A stretch of DNA of 64,000 nucleotides, from positions 62,001-126,000 of the forward strand of contig NZ_JBAJHU010000007.1 of assembly GCF_036867415.1 (NCBI RefSeq), read 5' to 3'. The number at the start of each line of letters is the position of its first letter. Within the stretch, counting starts at the first letter, position 1. The position numbers were made by a program, and so were the translations under genes. The stretch comes from Rossellomorea sp036867415. Lineage in GTDB: Bacteria > Bacillota > Bacilli > Bacillales > Bacillaceae_B. This document shows, one piece after another, positions 17,429 to 24,850 of the stretch. The notes beneath the pieces are model-generated. The model saw only the letters and a program-made list of their open reading frames with translations, was not told where the DNA came from and ran no database searches.

Positions 17429-18127
17429 TTAATGAAGTCCACATTCGGTCTTCCCTTTACCTTTCCATCTGCCGGAGCGGAAGTCGTTCCTGTCAAAGGC
17501 AGGGGCTGTGCAATGGACGCAGCCTATACTGGGATATCCTTCATCATGGAGAGGATTATAAGGAAGCTGATGTTTGTGAACGTACCTCCAGATTTCTTTC
17601 CATGACCAATGAATGAGCGGACATATTTTTATCGATTCAAATTTTTCATCCCGATTGATGAAGTTTACGTTCCTTCTCGTTTCGGACTGTTCCCTGCGCA
17701 ACCCCGAAATCCACGCATGGCCTTCCGCCAATGCTTCTTTTAGTGGGCGCAGCTTTCTTATATCGCAACATTGATTGGGATTGTTTTCCCACAACTTGTC
17801 ACCATGGGCTTCAGCCTGTTCTTCTAATGTCAACGCTGCCTTTTTCAGGATGATCGTTAAATCAGGGTATGATTTCCTGACGCTCTCGATCGTTTCATAT
17901 GTCTCTTTGAAATGGACATCTGTATCAAGGAAGATGATTTTTGCTGAAGGCTTGACCTTTGAAATCAAATCAATCAGTACAATTCCTTCTATACCAAAGC
18001 TGCAAGCATAAAGAATATCTTCCCCATAATGTTCGTATGCCCACTCCAAGACATTCAGGGCCCCCTTGTAGGTTTCATCTACTTCAAAAGGGCAGGTTGG
18101 TTGAGTCCAAGTTTGATAAGTTAACAA
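17429..18127 (-). CDS. cysH: Phosphoadenylyl-sulfate (PAPS/APS) reductase
   Basis: This 232-residue reductase has the nucleotide-binding YACSFGIEGIVLIDL, two cysteine pairs (NQCCDIRK and GCVHCTAP) that bind a 4Fe-4S cluster in this subgroup, and the catalytic C-terminal KTECGLH. It reduces PAPS or APS to sulfite with thioredoxin. The start is a TTG at 18127 (reading MLTYQTW), eight bases after AAGGGGG and matching B. subtilis CysH. Longer in-frame readings run through a terminator hairpin and are rejected. There is no room for a separate promoter between that hairpin and the start. Confidence 0.93.
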   Translation of the reverse strand: MLTYQTWTQPTCPFEVDETYKGALNVLEWAYEHYGEDILYACSFGIEGIVLIDLISKVKPSAKIIFLDTDVHFKETYETIESVRKSYPDLTIILKKAALTLEEQAEAHGDKLWENNPNQCCDIRKLRPLKEALAEGHAWISGLRREQSETRRNVNFINRDEKFESIKICPLIHWSWKEIWRYVHKHQLPYNPLHDEGYPSIGCVHCTAPAFDRNDFRSGRWKGKGKTECGLH

Positions 18128-18156
18128 AGTCTGACCCCCTTCTTTCGCTCGAATAG

Positions 18157-18211
18157 AAAAAGAGGCATTTACACAAAAGGGGAGTATCACCCTGAACGTG
18201 TAAATGCCTCT
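18157..18211 (-). terminator. Strong hairpin between yezD-like gene and cysH
   Basis: A perfect 14-bp stem (AGAGGCATTTACAC with its complement) closes a 23-base loop and is followed by TTTTTC on the minus strand. It sits 24 bp after the yezD-like stop and only 30 bp before the cysH start. cysH must therefore be transcribed through it, or the hairpin must act as a processing or attenuation site. Confidence 0.85.
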
Positions 18212-18235
18212 AGTTTGTCTAGTCAGCATTTTTAC

Positions 18236-18388
18236 TTATTTAATTCTTACTTTTTCATTTTTCTCAAGCTGGACGACCTTGCCATCCTGGACCACCAGTG
18301 TGATGGAACCGAACTTCATCTTGTTTAACATTGACTTTACACTTTCAACCACTTCATCAAACTCTTCTCCTTTATTCTGTTCTGCCAC
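18236..18388 (-). CDS. yezD: YezD-like DUF2292 small protein
   Basis: A 50-codon gene starts with GTG at 18388, preceded by GGGGGA at about five bases. The product has a charged helix and then GSITLVVQDGKVVQLEKNEK, the hallmark of DUF2292/YezD proteins. The function is not established; the family is often linked to sulfur metabolism. It is the first gene downstream of the SAM-I riboswitch. It is shorter than most gene-finding cut-offs, so it may be missed in automated annotation. Confidence 0.85.
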   Translation of the reverse strand: MAEQNKGEEFDEVVESVKSMLNKMKFGSITLVVQDGKVVQLEKNEKVRIK

Positions 18389-18426
18389 AAGATTCCCCCA
18401 GACTTCGACTTATCCAGTTAGAACGT

Positions 18427-18458
18427 TAAAAAACAACCTTCCAGATTGGAAGGTTGTT
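18427..18458 (-). terminator. SAM riboswitch terminator
   Basis: AACAACCTTCCA and its exact complement form a 12-bp stem with a three-base loop, followed by TTTTT on the minus strand. This is the OFF-state terminator of the S-box leader. Confidence 0.92.
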
Positions 18459-18471
18459 CAGGTAAAGGTTA

Positions 18472-18582
18472 CCTTATCTTCCAAAATGACGTTACATTTT
18501 GCTGGAATTAGCACCTTACTCTTTAAAAAAGTAGGTTGCCGGGCTTCAAAGGGCCAGTTCCCTCCACCTCTCTGGATAAGAA
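18472..18582 (-). ncRNA. SAM-I (S-box) riboswitch aptamer
   Basis: The minus strand shows CTTATCCAGAGAGGTGGAGG, then GGGAACTGGCCC, GAAGCCCGGCAACC, GGTGCTAATTCC and the closing GATAAGG. These are all the conserved S-box elements, with P1 formed by CTTATC/GATAAG. It should switch off yezD, cysH and downstream genes when S-adenosylmethionine is abundant. Confidence 0.95.
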
Positions 18583-18603
18583 ATATTAAATTTAATATTC
18601 TAA

Positions 18604-18631
18604 ATAATATCACGTTTTCCGAGGATGTCAA
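18604..18631 (-). promoter_or_regulatory. Sigma-A promoter of the SAM-regulated sulfate operon
   Basis: TTGACA (perfect) and TATTAT are separated by 16 bases on the minus strand, just upstream of the aptamer. No second promoter is evident before cysH. Confidence 0.8.
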
Positions 18632-18704
18632 GCCGAGTTTTACAATCGGATTAATAAACTTTATTTTTAGTATGCTCCTTTTTCGTTTTTCCTAAAGTTT
18701 AATG

Positions 18705-20087
18705 TCAGTCTTCTGCAGACTGCACCCCATTATAAGTCCCTGCATCGAGTTCACCGGTCACTTTACTGGTTATAACCCCGGAAGTCATCGCCCCGCTTAC
18801 ATTGACAGCCGTACGGCCCATATCAATCAACGGTTCTACTGATATCAACAGACCGGCAAGCGCAATCGGCAAGTCCATAGCAGATAATACCAGGATGGCG
18901 GCAAATGTAGCTCCGCCTCCGACCCCAGCGACTCCGAAAGACGAAATTGCAACGATCAAAATTAACGTCAAGATGAAAGAAGGGGTCAATGGGTCGATGC
19001 CGACAGTAGGTGCAATCATCACCGCCAGCATGGCAGGGTACACCCCTGCACATCCGTTTTGACCGATTGATAATCCGAATGAGCCAGAGAAGTTAGCGAT
19101 TCCTTCTGAAACACCAAGTTTCTTCGTCTGGGTATGAATATTCAACGGAAGGGTTCCGGCACTGGATCTCGAAGTAAATGCAAATGTTAATACCGGCAAT
19201 ACCTTCCTCACATACGTAAGCGGGTTCAATCCTGCAAGTGTCAGCATAATCAAATGAATGGCAAACATGATAATCAGAGCGATATATGATGCTCCAACAA
19301 ATTCACCAAGCTTTATGATGGCATCGAAATCACTCAACGCCACCGTTTTAGCCATGATCGCCAATACACCGAATGGAGTAAGTCTCAACACCAATGTTAC
19401 GATTCTCATGACGACTGCATATACGGAATCCACAATCCTTTTGAAAGCGGCAGCGGCTTCCTGTTCCTTTCTCTGGACCCCGAGATAGGCAACGCCTATG
19501 AAAGCGGCAAAAATGACGACAGCAATCGTGGAAGTCGCCCGCTGACCCGTAAAATCAAAGAACGGATTGGCAGGGAGAAGCTCCAATATTTTTTGCGGAT
19601 AACTCTGGCCATCCATCGCCGCTGCCCTTTCTTCCAGCTGTTCCCCTCTCGCCGTTTCTGCATCACCTTGTTCAATCTGAATTGCTTCAAGATCGAATGC
19701 AGCGGTAGTGGCGATCCCGACAGCAGCAGCTACCGCCGTCGTACCGACAAGCAGACCCAGTATCAGCACAGCGATCTTTCCAAGATTGTGAGATTGTTTC
19801 AACTTAGTAAAAGCCGAAATGATCGATACGAACACGAGTGGCATGACAATCATTTGCAAGAGCTTGATATACCCGCTGCCGACAATGTTGTACCACTCAA
19901 TCGACTGCAGTAAGTTTTCATCTCCCGCCTCATACAACCACTGCAGGAAGAATCCAAAAAGTATACCAAGACCAAGGGCAGTGAATACCCTTTTTGAAAA
20001 CGAAGCCTTCTTTTTTTGCAAATAAATTAATACACCGATAAGAACGATAAACATCAGAAGATTCAACAGTACCATCCAAACATTCAT
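18705..20087 (-). CDS. tcyP: Sodium/proton-dependent L-cystine transporter TcyP
   Basis: This 460-residue dicarboxylate/amino-acid:cation symporter (DAACS) protein has eight or more membrane segments, a serine-rich re-entrant loop (SRSSAGTLPLN) and the SIGQNGCAGVYPAM segment. The 'IVGSGYIKLLQMIVMPLVF' region is typical of the family. The sequence resembles the TcyP/YhcL branch, which imports L-cystine. AAGGAGG lies upstream of the ATG. It follows the thiamine operon but is separated from it by a hairpin, and it precedes the sulfate operon, so it is probably its own unit in a sulfur-related neighbourhood. Confidence 0.85.
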   Translation of the reverse strand: MNVWMVLLNLLMFIVLIGVLIYLQKKKASFSKRVFTALGLGILFGFFLQWLYEAGDENLLQSIEWYNIVGSGYIKLLQMIVMPLVFVSIISAFTKLKQSHNLGKIAVLILGLLVGTTAVAAAVGIATTAAFDLEAIQIEQGDAETARGEQLEERAAAMDGQSYPQKILELLPANPFFDFTGQRATSTIAVVIFAAFIGVAYLGVQRKEQEAAAAFKRIVDSVYAVVMRIVTLVLRLTPFGVLAIMAKTVALSDFDAIIKLGEFVGASYIALIIMFAIHLIMLTLAGLNPLTYVRKVLPVLTFAFTSRSSAGTLPLNIHTQTKKLGVSEGIANFSGSFGLSIGQNGCAGVYPAMLAVMIAPTVGIDPLTPSFILTLILIVAISSFGVAGVGGGATFAAILVLSAMDLPIALAGLLISVEPLIDMGRTAVNVSGAMTSGVITSKVTGELDAGTYNGVQSAED

Positions 20088-20180
20088 GGTAAAACCTCCT
20101 TTTCTAAGATGTATAGACTTGCCGGCCGATAGACTGCGGCCTACTGTATTTTATGTTGAGGTTTATCCAGATATGATGAA

Positions 20181-20228
20181 CCAAGGCCCGTCCTCCTCCG
20201 ATTTAATGCAGTGAGGGACGGGCCTTGG
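20181..20228. terminator. 13-bp GC-rich hairpin between thiF and tcyP
   Basis: CCAAGGCCCGTCC and its exact complement flank a 22-base loop. On the minus strand it is followed by TTCATCATAT, a weak T-tract, so it may end the thiamine transcript inefficiently. It could also be a mobile hairpin repeat. Confidence 0.5.
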
Positions 20229-20327
20229 ATATCAATTAATCACGCTCTTTTCGCAAGATATGTAACTTTACTCATTAGAAAATACCTTTTTAATGAACTT
20301 AAGCAACAATCCTTATAAAAATAGCCA

Positions 20328-21347
20328 TCAATTAAAATATCGATGATAAAGGGATTTCGCTTCCTTGATATCATTGGTGCCATGGATGAGTGCGCGGCCG
20401 TCTCTGAATAAAACAATCCGGTGTTTTCCAGTTTTACAAGCAAGAAGATATGGATTCACTTCAACTTTCTCCACCACATGTTCAAGCTGTGACCCCACCC
20501 TCTCCAGTTCAACAGGTTTCAAGACGCTGGGGCGGATCTGAACGGCATCCCTGCCGCATAAAACGGCTGATTTCATCTGGTTTTCATATTTAAGAAATGG
20601 ATATTGCGGCTTTTCCCCGCAGGATGGACAGGCTGCCTTCTTCAATCCCCGGACATCCACAGAGCTGAACTCATTGCTCCAGACATCAAATGAAGTAAGT
20701 CTTTGACGGACAGCATCCCAATCTTCTACCAATATCTTCAACGCATCAGCCACTTGATATGAGACGACCATTGATACTGCAGGCGAGATTATTCCTGCTG
20801 CATCGCACGTTAAAGCTTTGGAAGGTAAGGTCTGGAGCAGGCAGTGCATACATGGTGTCCTGCCTGGAGTGAATGTATATGTTATTCCGTAGCTTCCGGC
20901 ACAGCCACCGTAGATCCAGGGAATATTTTTCTGCATTGATACATCATTTATCATCATTCTACTCTCAAAATTATCGGTGCCATCGATGATCAGGTCGACA
21001 CCTTCAGAAAGGCGCAGCAAGTCACCGGGGCCGGCATCCATGATGTGTGCTGCGGCTTCTGATCCGGAATTGATTTCTTTCAGGTGTTTTTTTGCTGCAA
21101 CGGCCTTTGGAAGTCTTTCGAATGCGTCTTTCTCGGTATAAAGCTGCTGTCTTTGAAGATTGCTTATTTCCACATAATCACGGTCAACAATTGTGAGTTT
21201 ACCTACTCCCGCACGTACTAGTGCCTCTGCATTACCTGTACCAAGTGCCCCCGCTCCAACCAGAAGCACATGTTTTCCGGTAATTTTTTTTTGTCCTGCT
21301 TCCCCGATGGGTGTGAATATTACTTGTCTGGAATACCGTTCATTCAT
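20328..21347 (-). CDS. thiF: ThiF/MoeB-type adenylyltransferase for ThiS
   Basis: This 339-residue E1-like enzyme has the ATP motif GAGALGTGNAEALVRAG, DRDYVEISNLQRQ, and the zinc cysteines CMHC and CPSC. It adenylates the C-terminal glycine of ThiS so that sulfur can be loaded for the thiazole ring. The ATG overlaps the thiG stop by four bases. About 75 C-terminal residues extend beyond the core E1 domain, as in Bacillus ThiF. It ends the thiamine operon. Confidence 0.92.
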   Translation of the reverse strand: MNERYSRQVIFTPIGEAGQKKITGKHVLLVGAGALGTGNAEALVRAGVGKLTIVDRDYVEISNLQRQQLYTEKDAFERLPKAVAAKKHLKEINSGSEAAAHIMDAGPGDLLRLSEGVDLIIDGTDNFESRMMINDVSMQKNIPWIYGGCAGSYGITYTFTPGRTPCMHCLLQTLPSKALTCDAAGIISPAVSMVVSYQVADALKILVEDWDAVRQRLTSFDVWSNEFSSVDVRGLKKAACPSCGEKPQYPFLKYENQMKSAVLCGRDAVQIRPSVLKPVELERVGSQLEHVVEKVEVNPYLLACKTGKHRIVLFRDGRALIHGTNDIKEAKSLYHRYFN

Positions 21348-22111
21348 GAGTTGACGATTCCCTCCATCGGGCTGCTTGCTGTAGCATAACGTTTAATCGG
21401 TATCCTGCCTGCTTTAAATCCCACTCTTCCTGCCTGCACTGCAAGCTTCATCGCTTCTGCCATTTTTACGGGATTTCCGGCTGCTGAGACAGCGGTGTTG
21501 ACGAGTACACCATCCGCTCCAAGCTCCATTGCATAAGCGGCATCCGCAGGGGATCCTATTCCTGCATCTACGATCACCGGGACATTCGACTGCTCGATAA
21601 TGAAACGTAAATGAGCAGGATTAATGATTCCCTGCCCGGACCCGATCGGTGCTGCTCCGGGCATGATTGCATGTGCGCCCAATTCTTCCAGTCTTTTGGC
21701 AAGGACCACATCATCAGATGTATAGGGGAGGACTGTGAATCCTTCCTTAACAAGTTCTTCTGTTGCTTTCAATGTCTCAACGGGATCGGGAAGGAGCGTC
21801 CTGCTGCACCCTATGACCTCTACCTTGATCATGTCACATAATCCGGAAGCCCTTGCAAGCTTCGCATGCCTTACAGCTTCCCTTGCAGTTTTCGCACCTG
21901 CCGTATTAGGGAGGAGTTTATACTTTTTAAGGTCAAGCTGCTCGAGAAGATTGGGCTGTTCTTTTTCAAATATATTCATTCTTCTCACAGTGAACGTCAA
22001 TATTTCCGTTTCTGATGCGGTCACAGCCTTTTTCTGTGTATCATAATCCGGATATTTGCCGGTACCTAGTAATAATCGGGAGTGAAACTCATATTTACCC
22101 AGTTTTAGCAT
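21344..22111 (-). CDS. thiG: Thiazole synthase ThiG
   Basis: This 255-residue TIM-barrel enzyme begins MLKLGKYEFHSRLLLGTGKY. It has TVRRMNIFEKEQPNLLEQLD, IKVEVIGCSRTLLPDP with the Schiff-base lysine region, and PVIVDAGIGSPADAAYAMEL for phosphate binding. It makes the thiazole phosphate from deoxyxylulose 5-phosphate, dehydroglycine (from ThiO) and ThiS thiocarboxylate. It is two bases downstream of thiS. Confidence 0.95.
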   Translation of the reverse strand: MLKLGKYEFHSRLLLGTGKYPDYDTQKKAVTASETEILTFTVRRMNIFEKEQPNLLEQLDLKKYKLLPNTAGAKTAREAVRHAKLARASGLCDMIKVEVIGCSRTLLPDPVETLKATEELVKEGFTVLPYTSDDVVLAKRLEELGAHAIMPGAAPIGSGQGIINPAHLRFIIEQSNVPVIVDAGIGSPADAAYAMELGADGVLVNTAVSAAGNPVKMAEAMKLAVQAGRVGFKAGRIPIKRYATASSPMEGIVNS

Positions 22112-22113
22112 AT

Positions 22114-22317
22114 TTAACCGCCTCCTACAAAATGGACAACTTCAATAGAATCCAATTCTTTGATTGTCGTTGAATCATATTCCTGTTTTTCTGCAATTAC
22201 ACCGTTTACTTCAACAATAAGGATGCGGTCACTCAACGAAAAGTGGTTCACCATATCGGTTAGCGTCGCAAGTGTATCAGGGACTTCAACTAACTGGCCA
22301 TTAATCCTTACCTTCAC
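22114..22317 (-). CDS. thiS: Sulfur carrier protein ThiS
   Basis: A 67-residue ubiquitin-fold protein ends in FVGGG, the glycine tail that is adenylated by ThiF and thiocarboxylated. It starts MKVRINGQLVEVPDTLATL. Its start lies inside the end of thiO (17-base overlap), so translation is coupled. Confidence 0.93.
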   Translation of the reverse strand: MKVRINGQLVEVPDTLATLTDMVNHFSLSDRILIVEVNGVIAEKQEYDSTTIKELDSIEVVHFVGGG

Positions 22318-23419
22318 GAATCATCATCCTTTCGTCCATTTCACCAGGTTCAAACGTATGTTCTATTTCTTTTCCTTCCAAAACATCTGCCATCAAGACT
22401 CCGGTAAGGGGTGCCAGCAATATCCCATTTCGGTAATGACCGGTAGCAATCGAAAGACCGCTGCAGCCTTTCACTCTTCCGATATGGGGATGACCTCCCG
22501 CAGTTCTCGGCCTGACACCAGTCCATGCCTTTTCCCATCTTCCATTTGCAAGGTCCGGAAGTATTTTAATGGCTTTATTCAATAATATGTTTATCCCTTC
22601 AACTGAAGTCGATTCATCAAACGTGTGAGGGTGTTCGGTCGCCCCCACCAAAAGCCGGTCTCCTCGCTTTGGAACAAGATAGCAGCCATTAGTGAAAATC
22701 GTCCGATTGATAATCGGACGTTCAAGCATGACGGAGAAACATTCACCCTTCACCGGATAATCGGCGGTGCTGAATCCTGCATGTTTCAATATTTGTCCGC
22801 TCCAGGCACCTCCTGCGACGATGACCTCATTTGCGTAATACGTTCCTTCATGCGTTCTTATTCCTTTGCACACGCCGTGTTCAAGTATGAAACTCAATAG
22901 CGGGGTGTATTCCTTAAGTTCGGAGCCGAGTCTTATTGCGGATTTTGCCAATGCGAGAGTAAACTTCCCGGCGTGCACATTGCCGTCTTTATTTGCATAC
23001 AGGCCCCCAATATTCCTTGACACGCTCGGTTCCAACAAGGAAACCTCTCTCTCTGTCAGCCACTCTACATCTTTACTTAGGGATAACAAACGCTGTGATG
23101 CAAGTACATCTGATTCTGAGAATGCAAGTTTGATCATTCCGTTTTGGCTCAACTCGAAGTCAATTCCGGTTATTTCTTTTACTTCATCCGATAGTGCCGG
23201 AAACATATCCCGGCTCTTCAAGCAAGCCTGCAGCAATCCTGCGTCCTCACCCAATTCCGTATGAACGCCAAGCATCCCCGCTGCAGCAGTCGAAGCTTTA
23301 TTTCCTATTTTGCTCCTTTCAACAATGAGTACTTTCTTATTTCGTTTGGCAAGTTGATAAGCTATCGAACAGCCTATCACTCCTGCACCAATAATGATCG
23401 CATCATAATGTACGTTCAA
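22301..23419 (-). CDS. thiO: Glycine oxidase ThiO
   Basis: This 372-residue FAD enzyme starts with the dinucleotide motif DAIIIGAGVIGCSIAYQLAK. It has AAAGMLGVHTE after the first fold and the C-terminal TGHYRNGILLAPLTG segment typical of the DAO/ThiO family. It oxidises glycine to the imine used by ThiG. It sits between tenI and thiS as in B. subtilis. Confidence 0.93.
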   Translation of the reverse strand: MNVHYDAIIIGAGVIGCSIAYQLAKRNKKVLIVERSKIGNKASTAAAGMLGVHTELGEDAGLLQACLKSRDMFPALSDEVKEITGIDFELSQNGMIKLAFSESDVLASQRLLSLSKDVEWLTEREVSLLEPSVSRNIGGLYANKDGNVHAGKFTLALAKSAIRLGSELKEYTPLLSFILEHGVCKGIRTHEGTYYANEVIVAGGAWSGQILKHAGFSTADYPVKGECFSVMLERPIINRTIFTNGCYLVPKRGDRLLVGATEHPHTFDESTSVEGINILLNKAIKILPDLANGRWEKAWTGVRPRTAGGHPHIGRVKGCSGLSIATGHYRNGILLAPLTGVLMADVLEGKEIEHTFEPGEMDERMMIREGKD

Positions 23420-23425
23420 CTTTCT

Positions 23426-24031
23426 TCACCTCCTATCGAGCTCCTGTCGGTACCTTTTCGCGGCGCATGCCGGTTCCTGCGAAAGGAAAATCCCCGATAA
23501 AACAGCAATTCCGGCAGCCCCGGTCGAGTTGATTTCCTGCACATTTACGGGCTTGATGCCACCGATGGCGATGACCGGCAGATCAACTGCTTTCACCAGA
23601 TCCTTCACCCTAGGCGATCCGATCCCGGGCTTACCTTCCTTGGAAGATGTAGCAAACACATTTCCATACAGAAGAAAATCTGCTCCTTTCTCCCTCAGGG
23701 GGACTGCTTCTTCCCTCGAATGAACAGAAGCCCCAATCATCAGAGTCGGAAAATGTCTCTTAACCTCTGATACACCTATACTATGATGTGCCAGCTGAAC
23801 CCCTCCAGCCCCCGCCACTGCGGCAATATCGACTCTGTCATTCACAAGAATTTTTTCCGCCGGCATCCCGGCTTTCACTAAATCCAGTATGAATGATTTG
23901 ATTTGAAAAGCGCTCCACCTTTTCTCTCTGATGTGGAAGTAATCGATGTATGGTTGAATAGCCAAAGCAATACGGAATGTCTCATCCCTGCTTTGTTTCC
24001 CGCTTGTAACAGCGTGAAGCTGCCTTTGCAT
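23426..24031 (-). CDS. tenI: Thiazole tautomerase TenI
   Basis: A 201-residue thiamine-phosphate-synthase-like TIM barrel with ILVNDRVDIAAVAGAGGVQL and IGASVHSREEAVPLREKGAD. It lacks the usual ThiE-type diphosphate-binding arrangement. The TenI branch aromatises the thiazole product rather than condensing it. Placement before thiO matches B. subtilis. ThiE activity cannot be fully excluded by reading alone. Confidence 0.85.
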   Translation of the reverse strand: MQRQLHAVTSGKQSRDETFRIALAIQPYIDYFHIREKRWSAFQIKSFILDLVKAGMPAEKILVNDRVDIAAVAGAGGVQLAHHSIGVSEVKRHFPTLMIGASVHSREEAVPLREKGADFLLYGNVFATSSKEGKPGIGSPRVKDLVKAVDLPVIAIGGIKPVNVQEINSTGAAGIAVLSGIFLSQEPACAAKRYRQELDRR

Positions 24032-24046
24032 ATAAATGACCTCCTT

Positions 24047-24850
24047 TTACTTCATATAACGCACATCACGGATTGGGAAAATCGGGAATGAATCTGCAGC
24101 AGTGTAACTGATCATCGCGATTGCGATCATGACGATCAAAAACACACTGTCATACTTTGAGAATCCGATTCGATAATAATAGGTCCTCTTCCCGTTGCCT
24201 GAAAAACCCTTAGCTTCCATCGCAACAGCTACTCGATGAGCTCTCCTGATGCTTTGTGCCAGAAGCGGGAGTGCGTAATTCCTGAATGTAAAAAACAAAC
24301 CTCTGATCCCCTTCTTGTTTCCCCCCCCCCTTATTTTCAGTGCAAATCGTATAGTCACGAATTCTTCGGCAATAATCGGAAGCATACGGAAACCTGCCAT
24401 GAAGCTGTATGCATATTTAGGTTTCAGCCTAAGCTGCTGCATCAGAGAATAAAAAAGCAGTACCGGCCTGGTAGAAAGTGTGAATAACAACCCAAGCACT
24501 CCAAAAATAAACGCCCTGAATCCGATGTGTACTCCTCGATAAAAGCTTTCCTCCGAGATTTGAATGATGCCCCACTTCACCCAGATGACATCTCCCTTCC
24601 CAAAGAGAATCATTGAAACCGCAGTCGATGCAAACACGAGGATAAAGGGGAGCAAAAGCAGGGTTTTCACTTTCACGCTATGTCCAGAGCTAAGCCAGAA
24701 CAGCAAAAGGGAGAAAGCGGTCAAGTACACTAACAGATTCAATTGATGGATGGTCAGGATTACGATAAACAGGAGAACCATGATGATCAATTTGAAGCTC
24801 GGATTAATGTAATGCATCCAGGTCTGCTTTGACACAACTTCCATCCTCAA
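24047..24850 (-). CDS. ykoC: ECF transporter transmembrane protein YkoC (EcfT)
   Basis: This 267-residue protein has five or six hydrophobic segments and the EcfT coupling motifs ALKIRGGGNKKG and AQSIRRAHRVAVAMEAKGF, which dock the ATPase. With YkoD and YkoE it forms an importer for thiamine or its hydroxymethylpyrimidine (HMP) precursor. The ATG overlaps ykoD by four bases. An unbroken run of ten G residues in the coding strand (24331-24322) encodes the RGGG stretch and may be prone to slippage. Confidence 0.9.
   Translation of the reverse strand: MRMEVVSKQTWMHYINPSFKLIIMVLLFIVILTIHQLNLLVYLTAFSLLLFWLSSGHSVKVKTLLLLPFILVFASTAVSMILFGKGDVIWVKWGIIQISEESFYRGVHIGFRAFIFGVLGLLFTLSTRPVLLFYSLMQQLRLKPKYAYSFMAGFRMLPIIAEEFVTIRFALKIRGGGNKKGIRGLFFTFRNYALPLLAQSIRRAHRVAVAMEAKGFSGNGKRTYYYRIGFSKYDSVFLIVMIAIAMISYTAADSFPIFPIRDVRYMK
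24322..24331 (-). repeat. G10 mononucleotide tract inside ykoC
   Basis: Ten consecutive C residues on the plus strand (G on the coding strand) span codons for Arg-Gly-Gly-Gly. It is the longest G/C homopolymer noticed in the window. The tract is in frame as read here. Confidence 0.95.

Noticed and set aside
18128..18229. Upstream extension of cysH
   Set aside because: It reads through the terminator hairpin; the TTG at 18127 with AAGGGGG and homology to B. subtilis CysH is preferred.
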